From Oscheius sp. JU75 (Eukaryota > Nematoda > Chromadorea > Rhabditida > Rhabditidae): 64,000 nt of DNA. Under the pieces are notes generated by a model. The model saw only the letters and a program-made list of their open reading frames with translations, searched no databases and was not told the origin of the DNA. How positions within the stretch are numbered: position 1 is the first letter of the stretch; the number at the start of each line of letters is the position of its first letter. Below are positions 35,988 to 47,817 of the stretch, piece by piece. Made by a program: the position numbers and the translations under genes. Location of the stretch: NCBI GenBank assembly GCA_037178855.1, contig JASJZC010000005.1, positions 2,976,001 through 3,040,000 of the forward strand, written 5' to 3'.

Positions 35988-36818
35988 ATGGCTGGAGTTG
36001 AGATGTCGCTTGATGATATCATTGCCTTGTCGAAGAAGAACAAAGCCGGAGGTATTTTCTTCTGCAAAAAACATACATTTTACCTTTTCCCAGGCGGTCG
36101 TTCATCTTTTCCTGATAACAAGCGAGGAAATAAAAGATCTTTTGCCTACAAGGATCTCGATGCTCCAGAAGATAACGGAAGAAGGCATCCTAAGGCTACC
36201 TTCACGGGAGGTTTGCTCGATTGAAATAGTGTTAATTACAGTTTTACTTAAGGCAACGGGAATATTATCGTAAGAATTAACCTGTCAAATCTCGCGCCCA
36301 CCGTGACTTCAGCCGACTTGGAAGAGCTCTTCGAGGAGTACAACATCGAAGCGGCTACCGTGCACTACAATGAGCACGGTTGTTCTTTCTTTGTTCGCCG
36401 TTTGATGAAAGAGTTCAGGTCAATCTCTAGGAACCGGTGATGTTTTCCTTCGCCGACGAGATGCTGTTAGGGCTATTCAAACCTTTAATGGTAGGCTTTT
36501 CATTAGATTGTTAGCATCTTATTCAACTTTTCAGGTGTTGCACTGGACAACGAGATATTGCACATGACCCTCGTCGATGGAAGTCAGAACCTCGGCGCTC
36601 GCGTCTCTTTCACCCCTCGCCCCAGAGGTGGATTCGTCCAGAAAAGAGGAAGCAGAAACGGTACTTCTGTACCAGCTTATCTCATAAATGAAACCTCAGA
36701 TCGCTCTCAGAATACTGACCGCAGTGGTCGTCGAGGCGGAGCCGGAAAGGCGAAGCCGAAAACTGCTGAGGAACTCGACGCTGAATTGGACGCCTACATG
36801 AAGAAGTCCGCCATCTAA
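35988..36818 (+). CDS. alyref: mRNA export adaptor ALYREF (Aly/REF)
   Basis: Begins MAGVEMSLDDIIALSKKNKAG, the N-terminal REF motif that contacts UAP56. Then a basic linker (SSFPDNKRGNKRSFAYKDLD), one RRM (IIVRINLSNLAPTVTSADLE, LEELFEEYNIEAATVHYNEH, GDVFLRRRDAVRAIQTFNG), an RGG-poor basic segment (RPRGGFVQKRGSRN), and the C-terminal REF motif TAEELDAELDAYMKKSAI. ALYREF joins the TREX complex on spliced mRNA in the nucleus and passes it to the export receptor. All expected parts are there. RNP motifs are a little degenerate, as usual in REF proteins. The presumed trans-splice acceptor is TTTTTTAG just upstream of the ATG. Confidence 0.93.
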
Positions 36819-38513
36819 ACATCTCCGCAATCTTTTATTTATAGTCACGTTTCTTCTACTGCATCTGATTTTATACCCAACTGTGTATTTTCGGGTTATC
36901 ATTATCCCATTCTCTGTAATAGAACTTCATTATTTCCATAAATTCGTTCAGCTCTCCAGCCCACTACTATTGTGCTTTTCATCTTGAAACCAATGACTTT
37001 GATATTCGTCAGACGAGCTCAACTGGAATATGCCACTTAGGTTTAGGGCACGATCAATATATAGGTGTGTTATATAATCAGATGCCTCATTCGTTTGGCT
37101 CTGCACCTCTACCCATCAGTCGCGTGTATCAGCTGATGAATTACTCAGTCATCGGGGTCTTCTCACAACTTTTTGCATAGAGTAAATATGAATGCCGGCA
37201 CTTCATAATCGCGCAATTATCGGGCAGTTTTCGTGCGCAGGCACCAGATGACATCCGGACAAAACGGCCACTATTATCCAAAGTTTGACGGGAAAATACA
37301 TTCTTTTCTCCAAAGGTATTCCAAGATGTTCTTTTGCTGTCCAATCAACGAGAGTCAAGGCCAGTCGCAGAGGATTAGTTCCGAGGTCTTTTCTGTTCTC
37401 TTCTCCTCCTGTAAGCAGGCAGTACAGTTTCAGCGTGTGGACTGGCATTAGTTTTTTTTCGTTGGGAATGATACTTTGAGAACGGTGATCTTTCGGCTCC
37501 AAACAGAAACCATCTATCTCTTCGGGGAAGTCATCCTCTTGCGTCTCCCCATACACTTGCTGTTGTTAGCGTATCAAAAGCTCCTTCCATTTCTCAAAAA
37601 GCAAACAGAAATAGATAGAAATTGTTGGCCAGACTCCGCCTCCACTGACACGCCTCCCTCAGGGTAGCTGATTCAGCGGTGCGCGCCTCTCTCTCTCTGT
37701 TCTTATCTTGATACAAGACAACATCTCCTGACCTCTTTGCTGACAGTCGTTTACCGCAAAAACTGCCAATTTACTCTGGCCTCTAGGTGGTCCACCAGAC
37801 TGGCATGCGTGTATGTTACCAACCAATCAATCCGAATCTTTTCTGGAACAAATAGAATCTTATCTCTGCTGTTCCATGTCCGAACACTTTTCGAAAGGGC
37901 GTACACAGTATCGTAATAAACTGACCCTCAGTCTATCCGGAACTGTAAACAGTCCTTCTGACTAGAGTTTTGCTTCGTAAACAGATCGCAGACTCCGTTT
38001 CATATCTCGCAACCGACTTTCCCCCAAAGTAGCACTCCCGTTTCTCAATACTTCTTAGCCGGCGAATCGATCTCGCTACCATAATCCCATCGTCAATGGC
38101 AGGTCGACAAACAGCCGCGCGTGAGACTTTTAGAGGAAGAGGGAAAAGGTGTTGTTGGGATGAGGAAAGGGAACTTTTACACATTGGTCACAGGCGGTCA
38201 CTGCGGGAAGCCAAGGGCCGTGGGACCAGCGGCATCCCCTTACCTCAGCCTCTCGAAGGGCTTCCCGCTCTTCAGGTTTCTCCGATCAATTCCCCTCCAC
38301 TATACATCTATTACTCACAGATCCTTTCATCGAGTTTTCTTACCGTATACATTTGGCAACCGAATGAGTCACGCCTCTTGATCAAACTTATAAACACTAC
38401 ACGCCTTTTTGCCTCGTCCGACGAAATGACTGATCCGCTTCTTCGGTGCCCATTCACACCATCTCTTCTCTTTGTGTTCCGTTCTTTAGTCATTCGTCTA
38501 TTCTTTAGATCTC
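36819..38513. other. 1.7-kb stretch without recognised genes
   Basis: After the ALYREF 3' UTR no exon with conserved content is seen on either strand. The sequence is pyrimidine-rich on the plus strand with short open frames. It contains the upstream region of the next gene. Confidence 0.4.
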
Positions 38514-40332
38514 ATGTCGAACCACGTCGATGTTGACCAGCTGCTCGAGGACTATGCTTGGTCCCAGTTTAAAGATCTCCAATCACTCAAGAAGACTCGA
38601 CTGGACGACTTTCGTGGTCTAGATAAGGAGGATGTTGAGTTCATTATCGTAAGTCTTCTTTTCAAAGATGAATGAGTCACAATGACGTCTATTGAGTGCA
38701 TTCTTTCGTAACTGTGTCTACGGTACCTCTTTTCGGAGTATTTATTGTTATGGACAAATATGTTTACGCCTCGAATAGCAACACTAAACTGTCTGAGATC
38801 CTATCAAGAGTAGTACACATAGTCGACCCAATGTGTCAGTGATTACCCTCCGCCTTGTTTGCATCCATGTCTCCTTTATGTCAGTTTCCGTGCGCGGGAG
38901 TCTAACGAGCCGCGATTATCAAGCGCCGATTGCATTAGGCATTGAGGTGTAGATATGTGTGCACAGGAAGTCAGTCAGAGGACACCTTCTGGAATCGACG
39001 GAAGCGCCAAAACGACTCCCCTGGGTTTTGAAAGGCCACTAACGAGCTCAAGTGCCGCAAACATATCTGACAAGAGACTGGCGCTCTCTCTCTTAGCATT
39101 GAACAAGGACCCGCTCGTTCAGAGGGAGATGAGCGTGACCCATACCATTGGCAACTTGAATGTGGTTCCATGAATAGGGTTCAATATGGTAATGAGCTGA
39201 ATGCTCGAGGGTACTCCCGCTTTGTAATTATCGCGAGACTGAAAGAGATCTGATTAGCCTAAAGAGGATTTCAGAACAGAAAGAATCTGATCGTGACCAA
39301 TGAGGACCCGAACTACTCGACGTTCCAACCGGCTGGAAGCAAGCCATACACTCTCTTCAAAAGTATCTACACCAACAACACTAACAGGTAAAGTGAGAGT
39401 AAGAGTCAAGAACAGTTCGTTTCAGACCCCAAGAGTACAGTTTTAAGACAGAAAGAACAACCGAGTCGGTGGTTAGTGTGGCCAGAGAACAAGGATACAC
39501 ATACGGAGCTGAAGCTGAACTGACTCTCAAGACACCTTGTAAGTCTCTACTTCTATTTCACCTTCTGTTACCATGTAGTGCAAACTGAGGAATCTCTCAT
39601 TTTGCAAAATCAACTGCCTAATGTGTCCGTTTTAATTGCCCCTAATCCCTCCTAAAGCCGGAGTGGGAGCGCAATCAGCCGAATGAGTCAGTTGACCAAT
39701 GAGGCTTTACCGGGGAGGGAATGAAGTCGTATCTTCCAGGCGAAATCTTCGAGTTGAAGAGCGGTTTCAAGCATGAGACTCACTTCAACAATCTCAGCGA
39801 GAACTGTCATACTGAGGTTCTGTCGTGGGGAGTCGACAGCAACGTCTCCGTTCCGGCTCACTATGCCACTGAAGCTTCGATCGTCATCGAGGAAATGAAT
39901 TATCGAGGAACGTATTCTGTCGTGACCAAGATGATTGGGTCCGTGACCATCAGCATCCGAAGGTCAGTTTCAGAGAGAGACATAGGACCTGCGGGACGTC
40001 TTTGTGGCCAGATTGCGCGTGGCCTTGGCTCGAGTATTTGTGACTTCTCCCCCTTTTAGACGAAGAGACAACGCTCTGATTCTGCCGATTCGGGTCAATA
40101 TTGCTGAGGTTTTCCGTCATACTTTGGACAGTCCTCATTGTAAGAAGGAAGTAAAGCAAGTCGTCAGCATCGACCAGAATAAGATCGTTCGACTACTGAG
40201 TAAGGGGTCCTGCCAGTTTCAGGTAGTCACAGCACTGTTTAGTCAAAGAACTTCTTTCAGTTTGCCATGAAACAGCGCATCGACTTGAACGAGAAACCTA
40301 TGAGGGCAGGCAGCGAGATCATGATCGACTAA
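38514..40332 (+). CDS. Aerolysin/ETX-MTX2-like protein (putative beta-pore-forming family)
   Basis: Exons: 38514-38649, 39275-39387, 39426-about 39539, about 39740 onward, ending at TAA 40330-40332; checked joins keep frame. The first exon codes a charged helical leader of about 45 aa without a signal peptide. The later exons show long runs of alternating polar and hydrophobic residues rich in Ser/Thr, with tracts such as YTNNTNRPQEYSFKT and a VPAHYATEASIVIEE segment. These fit the stem and C-terminal domain of the ETX/MTX2 aerolysin fold, known also in animal proteins such as natterins. In animals such proteins may act in defence or in endolysosomes. The first intron is about 620 nt. No break was found. 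The call rests on pattern, not on a search. Confidence 0.45.
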
Positions 40333-40672
40333 ACTACCTCCCCTATAACAAGCTTTATGCGTGAAGATTTCTGTGATTATATGGAAAATAATAAATGTCT
40401 CGTTACTTTACTTTGCATCTTGATCAATTCAAATACATTTGTTTGGGACAATTTTCAGCAGCACAATCGCCTAGTGAAGGTAACTACTCCCTTCTCGTTC
40501 TTTACCTGGACCCCGTGGAAAACACAAACGCTCTTTTGCCAAGAAAATACAGCGATTTAAAAACGCGTCAAAATCTCGAAGGCATTCTGGCGCGAAAAGT
40601 GAAAACCCCACTCAACTTTCTCACAAACAAGATTCTTTTTTTACATTGGATTGTCACATCTCTATTTCGACT

Positions 40673-43600
40673 ATGTCGCCTCTCCGTGGTACTGTCAAAC
40701 AAGTAAGTTATTTGTTCATTTTATTATAGAAAAAGTTTCAGATAATCTCGGGAGATTGCGTTGTTATCCAAGGTGCTGCTTCGAATGGCCCGCCTCCAGA
40801 GAGCATCGTTTATTTGAGCGGAGTTCTGGCTCCTCGCCTTGGACGTAGACCGACCGGTGATTCTCCAACGCCTGCCGAAGAGCCGTTCGCCTGGGAGGCC
40901 CGCGAATATCTTCGAAAGAAGCTGCTTGGCCAGAGTGTCAACTTTGTGAGGGACTACATGGCTGGAAGTCGCGAGGCTGGACGCATTTATCTTGGAGGAA
41001 CCAGTCGGTTTTGCAGAATTTGATGCTCAAGCAGAATTCCAGACCCCGATAACGCCGAGAATGTGACCGAATCTGCTGTTGCGGCCGGTTGGCTGGAAGT
41101 GAAGCCTGGAAGAAACGAGTTTGTTCTTTTGAGTTCGTTTATCGACCCCATTTAGCCCATACTTCATGAAGCTGACCGAACTGCAAGACCAGGCGAAGAC
41201 TGCCAAGACCGGAAAGTGGGCCGACAATACAAAAGGAGTCCGCGAGATCAAAACTGTCACAAAGGATCTTCGCGACTTTGTAGATAAACACACGCAGAAG
41301 CCAATTGATGCTATTGTGGAAATGGTACTATTTTCAGAATTGCTTGTCTTCAACACAAATTCAGGTACGAGACGGAAGCACACTCCGGATTCTACTCCTT
41401 CCCAATTTCGAATACATTACGCTCCAGCTGTCCGGAGTCCGGGCTCCAAATACCAGCCGTGACGATCGTCCCGGGGAGCCATTCGGAGACGAGGCGAAGC
41501 ATTTTGTTGAGACCAGGATTCTGCAGCAAGAAGTACAGGTTTGATCTTTCTCTTATATCAATTAAATTCGAAAATTTAGGTGGTTCTGGAATCGACAGTG
41601 AATCAGAATTTTGTCGGCTCTGTCTTCCATCCGAGAGGCAATATTGCCGAAGCTCTTCTACGTGAGGGATTCGCCAAGTGCGTCGACTGGAGCATCGGTC
41701 TGTGTACCGAGGGTTCCGAGAAGATGAGGGCAGCCGAGAAACAGGCCAAAGAGAAGAAGCTACGTCTCTGGCGCGACTATCAAATTCCTTCGGCTGCCAA
41801 CCGAGAAACCTACAAAGCCAAAGTCATGGAGGTCTGCATGAACGATTCGCTCGTGGTCGAGAAGGACGATGGCACCGAGACGAAGATTTACCTGGCGTCT
41901 GTCAGAATGCCGAGGTAAACCAGTTTGTTTACTCGAAACAAATCATGTTCAGAGAGAATTCCAAGGACGAGAAGCCAGCCGTTGGACGCCAGTATCGCCC
42001 TCTGTACGATATTCCACACATGTTCCGTGCCCGAGAGTTCTTACGCAAACGCCTCGTCGGCAAGCTTGTCACAGTCACTGTCGATTACGTCCAGCCAAAG
42101 ACCGACTCGTACCCTGAGAAGACTTGCTGTACTGTCAAGATCGGAGATGTTAACATTGCTGAAGCTTTGGTGGCCAGAGGACTGAGTAAAGTCGTTCGTT
42201 ATCGTGCTGATGACGAGAGCCGCTCTTGCGAGTACGATCTGCTCCTCTCTGCCGAGACTGCTGCTGAGAAAAACAAGAAGGGACTGTTTGCTGAAAATGA
42301 CAAAAAAGACGTAATGCGTGTCCAAGAAGTACAGAACGATCAGGCTCGCAGCAAGCAATTCCTTCCTCTCCTCCAGAAGAGCGATGGATCAAGGTTCCTC
42401 TTCAAAAAATGTTGCAATAGTTCAAATTCAGGCTGGAAGCAGTCGTCGAATTCGTCACGAGTGGATCTCGTGTGAAGCTGTTTATTCCGAAGTCGACTGC
42501 TATCATCAACTTCATCTTCGCTGGAATTGTCTGTCCTCGTAGCGCCCCCAAGGGCTCCAAGACTGCTGACGAGCCCTTCTGCCACGAAGCTGCCGCGTTC
42601 ACTCGTCGAATGCTTATGCAACGCGAAGTTCAAATTGATGTTGACGGCGTAGACAAGATGGGCAACTTCGTTGGTTATCTGTTTTTCGCCCAGGAAGAAG
42701 GAGGCTCTCTGTGCAACATTTCTGAAATGCTGCTGGAACAAGGTCTCGCTACCCTCCATACTTCGGCAGAGACGAATTGTTACTATTCTGCGATGAGCGC
42801 AGCTTCGGACAAGGCTAAGGTCAACAAGAAGAACATGTGGTCGATTGAACAAGAAGTGAACCCGGAGACAGAACACAAGAAAGTTTCAGTCGTTGACGTT
42901 ATCAAGGTGAGTTCTCGAACCGTTCTCTCTGGTAGGGTATTTCTAACATAGCTTAAGTGCTCTGTAAATGTTTTGCTGCTCTCCCATTGGGAGATTGCCA
43001 AACTCTCAAATCCATAAGTATTGAAAAGTATTTCTGAATACGATGTAAGAATGACAAGCATGACCTGTTATCGGTTCGCTATATCATGCTGGAAATTATG
43101 AAACCCTTTGTTGTAGTCGGCGACAGATCTGCTCTGCTCACCAGTAAATAGGTTGAGGCTCATTATTAGTAGACATCAGTAATACATTTTCTTTCAGGTT
43201 CTCTCAGGCGACACGATCGTCGTTCGAACACACGGCCTGGACATCACTGACGGAACAACAGTCAATCTGAAGAGCGTCGTCGCCCCTCGACTGGGGAAGC
43301 GGCCTACTGAGAACACTAGCGGAACAGCCGATGAGCCTTTTGCCTGGGAAGCTCGCGAATTCCTTCGTAAGAGACTGGTTGGACGTATGGTGACTCTCGT
43401 CAGAGACTTCGTATCGAATTCTGGACGTGAGCACGGAAGAGTCTACATATGCGGAAAAGGTGAGCTTTCAATTAATCGACTTGTAATTCACTGCTTCAGA
43501 CTCCCAAGACGCTGACGATATTGCTGAAATCGCTGTAAACGAAGGCTGGCTCGCAGTAAAACCGGGAAGAAATGAGTAGGTTCTCTTGATCTACAAGAAC

Positions 43601-46199
43601 TACGTTCTGTACAGCTCATACGCTGCCAGTCTGGTGGAGCTGGAAAATGAAGCCAAACGTCGTAAAGCTGGAAAATGGAACGTTGAGGCTCCGCAGATTC
43701 ATGAAGTGACTTATGTTCCGGGGTCTCAAAACATGGTGGATAAACACACGCAGAAGCCAATTGATGCTATTGTGGAAATGGTACTATTTTCAGAATTGCT
43801 TGTCTTCAACACAAATTCAGGTACGAGACGGAAGCACTCTCCGGATTCTACTCCTTCCCAATTTCGAATACATTACGCTCCAGCTGTCCGGAGTCCGGGC
43901 TCCAAATACCAGCCGTGACGATCGTCCCGGGGAGCCATTCGGAGACGAGGCGAAGCATTTTGTTGAGACCAGGATTCTGCAGCAAGAAGTACAGGTTTGA
44001 TCTTTCTCTTATATCAATTAAATTCGAAAATTTAGGTGGTTCTGGAATCGACAGTGAATCAGAATTTTGTCGGCTCTGTCTTCCATCCGAGAGGCAATAT
44101 TGCCGAAGCTCTTCTACGTGAGGGATTCGCCAAGTGCGTCGACTGGAGCATCGGTCTGTGTACCGAGGGTTCCGAGAAGATGAGGGCAGCCGAGAAACAG
44201 GCCAAAGAGAAGAAGCTACGTCTCTGGCGCGACTATCAAATTCCTTCGGCTGCCAACCGAGAAACCTACAAAGCCAAAGTCATGGAGGTCTGCATGAACG
44301 ATTCGCTCGTGGTCGAGAAGGACGATGGCATCGAGACGAAGATTTACCTGGCGTCTGTCAGAATGCCGAGGTAAACCAGTTTGTTTACTCGAAACAAATC
44401 ATGTTCAGAGAGAATTCCAAGGACGAGAAGCCGGCCGTTGGGCGCCAGTATCGCCCTCTGTACGATATTCCACACATGTTCCGTGCCCGAGAGTTCTTAC
44501 GCAAACGCCTCGTCGGCAAGCTTGTCACAGTCACTGTCGATTACGTCCAGCCAAAGACCGACTCGTACCCAGAGAAGACTTGCTGTACTGTCAAGGTCGG
44601 AGATGTTAACATTGCTGAAGCTTTGGTGGCCAGAGGACTGAGTAAAGTCGTTCGTTATCGTGCTGATGACGAGAGCCGCTCTTGCGAGTACGATCTGCTC
44701 CTCTCTGCCGAGACTGCTGCTGAGAAAAACAAGAAGGGACTGTTTGCTGAAAATGACAAAAAAGACGTAATGCGTGTCCAAGAAGTACAGAACGATCAGG
44801 CTCGCAGCAAGCAATTCCTTCCTCTCCTCCAGAAGAGCGATGGATCAAGGTTCCTCTTCAAAAAATGTTGCAATAGTTCAAATTCAGGCTGGAAGCAGTC
44901 GTCGAATTCGTCACGAGTGGATCTCGTGTGAAGCTGTTTATTCCGAAGTCGACTGCTATCATCAACTTCATCTTCGCTGGAATTGTCTGTCCTCGTAGCG
45001 CCCCCAAGGGCTCCAAGACTGCTGACGAGCCCTTCTGCCACGAAGCTGCCGCGTTCACTCGTCGAATGCTTATGCAACGCGAAGTTCAAATTGATGTTGA
45101 CGGCGTAGACAAGATGGGCAACTTCGTTGGTTATCTGTTTTTCGCCCAGGAAGAAGGAGGCTCTCTGTGCAACATTTCCGAAATGCTGCTGGAACAAGGT
45201 CTCGCCACCCTCCATGCTTCTGCCGAAAGGACGAAGCACTACAAACTGATGGAGTTGGCCGAAGAACGAGCAAGACATTCGAAGAGAAACATGTGGGTCA
45301 ACCACAAGGAACTGCCGTGCGAGGACGAAGTGCAGCTGCAAGAAGTCAGTGTGAGGAAGATCAAGCACAAGAAGATTGTCATCACCGAAGCCATCAAGGT
45401 TTGTTTTCTCTTGTTTACCCTACATGAGAAATGTTGAGGGATCTCTAAGCTTCTACGCTCAACTAGTCGAGGAGGGCAGCAAACTGGAGCAGATGACTGA
45501 AGACATGCGCAATTACGTCAAGAACCATCCTCCGATGTCAGGTGCCTATCAGCCGAAACGAGGCGACATCTGTCTGGCTCTGTTCTCCCAGGATGGCCTT
45601 TGGTACCGCGCCCGCGTAGAAACTGTTCGTGGTCCCAAGACTGACGTCTTCTTCATCGACTACGGAAATGTAATCCAATTATTTAATTTGGTTCCAAAAA
45701 AAACATTCAGAGAGAAACTGTCGACTCAACCAGCTGTGCTGCTATACCTCCCGAGTTCGCCAAATGCTCTCCTGCTGCTCGTGAATACGCCCTCGCCCTG
45801 GTCCTCATTCCCAATGACAAAGATTACGCGCTACAATGCTACGAGGCCTTCGAGAAAATCATCTTTGGTTATCCCAATGCTGAGATCAACTTGGAGTTCA
45901 AGGCTTCCTCTGTTGACCATGTTCAGGTATGATCTCTCGCCCCTTTGGTTACTTCCGATTTCAGCTTTTTGTCGACTCTGCCACTGGCAAAGAGGATGTT
46001 GGAAAGAGTCTCATAGCTCACGGATTCGCCCAAGCTGACAAGCGGAAGGAGGCTCGCCTTCAGGCCTTGGTATGATTCAAACATCTTCTCTATTCACGAT
46101 TTTCTTCAGATGCACGAATACGTCGAGGTCGAACAGGCTGCTCGTACTAAACGTCTCAACATCTGGGAGTTTGGCGACTTCACCGGACGAGATCTCTAA
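40673..46199 (+). CDS. tsn-1: Tudor-SN (SND1) with two successive SN1-SN4 arrays and a Tudor domain
   Basis: The reading frame splices from ATG 40673 (MSPLRGTVKQ) to TAA 46197-46199. Array 1: SN1 about 40740-41280, SN2 41380-41920, SN3 41950-42390, SN4 42430-42906. The SN4 exon ends in frame at a GTGAG donor (42907) and the next exon (43199) begins a second SN1 (VLSGDTIVVRTHG), diverged from the first. SN2-SN4 of array 2 (43736-45400) are almost identical to array 1. A Tudor domain (RRGD-like KRGDICLALF, GLWYRARVE, VFFIDYGN) and the split SN5 end the protein (IWEFGDFTGRDL). Ordinary Tudor-SN is SN1-4, Tudor, SN5, about 900 aa; this would be about 1,500. Tudor-SN takes part in RISC, splicing and dsRNA editing decay. 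Two separate genes cannot be excluded, but no stop or polyA site follows array 1. Confidence 0.8.
41280..42765. repeat. Tudor-SN repeat block, copy A
   Basis: About 1,486 bp, colinear with 43736-45221 (constant offset of 2,456 bp, no indels), introns included. Differences noticed include 41875 C against 44331 T and several third-position changes. Homology stops abruptly near 42765. Confidence 0.9.
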
Positions 46200-46283
46200 A
46201 TTTTTATCCATGTTTGCATGTCTTTTTCTGATTTTATTTGTTCTGCTCTTTCCGAGCTATTTTTGTCTAATAAATGTTTTATT
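43736..46283. repeat. Tudor-SN repeat block, copy B (left palindrome arm)
   Basis: 2,548 bp that match 49905-52452 in reverse complement with no indel and hardly any mismatch (one seen at the outer edge, GTGGATA against GTGGACA). It covers SN2 to the stop codon and the 3' UTR, ending just after the polyA signal AATAAA (46269-46275). Confidence 0.93.
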
Positions 46284-46476
46284 CTTATATGAATCTTCTT
46301 AGTACACGTTTCTTTACCACTTTTACTTGTCTGGGTTGAAATTTTTCTTCCGTCTGAATCGAAAGAGTACGCAGCCATCTGTCTATAGACTTTTTCAAAC
46401 CTTTTTTCGAATTTCCTCGTTATTTCGAAGGTGTTTGGTCTTTCCTAACCCCTACGTAAGTTCAATATTCCAGCTC

Positions 46477-47706
46477 ATGATGAGCTCGATCAAATTCAAT
46501 CCGTACGATGTTCTGGGTCTTGCCAAGGACTGCACAGAGAAGGACGTTCAGAAAGCCTATAAGATTCAATGTCTCAAATGGCATCCGGACAAAAATCGTG
46601 ATAACCAGGAAGAAGGTATGTTGAAGGACGAGCTGTCCCTAAAATTTGTTTTCAGCCCAGCGGAAGTTCATTCTAGCGAAAGAAGCGTTCGAATTCCTCT
46701 ATGATAAGGAACGGAGGGTATGTTTCGTTTCTTTTTGGCCTGTAAATGACATTTAGGCCGAATACGATCGTGGAGCGGAAGCGGTCAGAATTCGGGATGA
46801 AAGACAACGAGAACGTATGGGCAAAGCTGATGAGCGTAGGAGGAAGTAGGGAATGCTTTTTACCCTTTTACAATCCTGTTTGTAGGTTCATGGAAGATCT
46901 GAAAGAGCGAGAAAGTCAATTCACCAAGAGCCAACAAAAACCAGAGGAACTGACGCCTTCTCAACTAGCTTCAAAAAGGAAGAGAGAGGTAGGTCTTGCA
47001 CATTCTGATGATACCTGTTTTAGGAAAAACAAGTGAAAGCTGATTTTGAAGAATTGGCACGGCGTCTTCAACGGGAAGTAGACGAGGAAATAAAAGTTAG
47101 GAACGCTCAGCTACAAAGGGATCTTCATGAGCACCGAAAACAAGGTTGGTTTGTGTTTTTCAAGTGTAATGATATGTTGTAGAAGTCAGTAAAAATTCAA
47201 CTGCTTCACTTCGGATCAAATGGAGTCCTTCTGGAGAAAAAGACCAAACGGAAAGTTACATACAGGAGGTTTTCAGCAAGGCCGGTTCTTCTAATCGTAT
47301 CGTATGACACGTTTTTTCAGTTTGGCACGGTCTCTGATGTCTCTCCGATTATAGAGACCAAGAAGTCGGGGCAGAAAATGTGCATAGTCGAGTTTTCTCA
47401 CGTCAACAGTCTTGGACGGAGCCATAAGAGCAAATATAACTGTTTCAAAAGTGAGTTACCTCGACATGCTAAATTCAAGTTCGCAGTTGATTGGCAACGT
47501 CTTCCTCCACCAGACAATGACTCCCCAGATGACGATGTTATTGTAATTGAGACGCCAGCAGCTCCACAGCACAGTAAAAAACCTTCTACTTTCTTCTATA
47601 ACGAGTTGCTTTAGACTTCGATGAGATGTCGTTTGATGATCTTCTCAGTGCTTTCGACAGTAGACTCAGTGAACATCCACCGGACAAGAAAACCCGCTCC
47701 TCGTGA
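46477..47706 (+). CDS. dnajc17: DNAJC17-like J-domain and RRM protein
   Basis: ATG 46477 (MMSSIKFNPYDVLGLAKDCT), just after an acceptor-like ATTCCAG. A J domain with intact HPD (KWHPDKNRDNQ) is followed by FLYDKERRAEYDRGAEAV, then a long charged helix (RERMGKADERRRKF; EELARRLQREVDEEIKVRNA), and an RRM (LRIKWSPSGE, VFSKFGTVSDVSPII, GQKMCIVEFSHVNS). The end is acidic with FDEMSFDDLLSAFDSRL. This order is that of DNAJC17/Cwf23, a spliceosome-associated co-chaperone in the nucleus. TGA at 47704-47706. It lies in the spacer of the Tudor-SN palindrome and converges with the secreted-protein gene; both 3' ends share an AATAAA/TTTATT region near 47758-47776. Confidence 0.88.
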
Positions 47707-47817
47707 ATAACTAGTTCTGATTCCTCTTTGACGGGTACTTTCACGAACAAACTGGCGTAAAAATAAAACTTTATTTTGGCGAAAGTGCAATGCTAGAAAC
47801 AGGAAGTCATAGTCGAG

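Noticed and set aside
38955-39173. 72-codon plus-strand frame as an extra exon of the aerolysin-like gene
   Set aside because: Exons 1 and 2 already join in frame without it and it has no matching splice sites in phase.
42907-43198. Reading the first Tudor-SN array as a separate gene ending near 42951
   Set aside because: The in-frame TAG lies just behind a good GTGAG donor, the acceptor at 43198 keeps phase, and no polyA signal was found; still listed as an alternative in the feature.
44134-44931. 265-codon frames in each Tudor-SN copy
   Set aside because: They overlap the real SN2-SN3 exons in another frame and run through their introns; they repeat only because the DNA block repeats.
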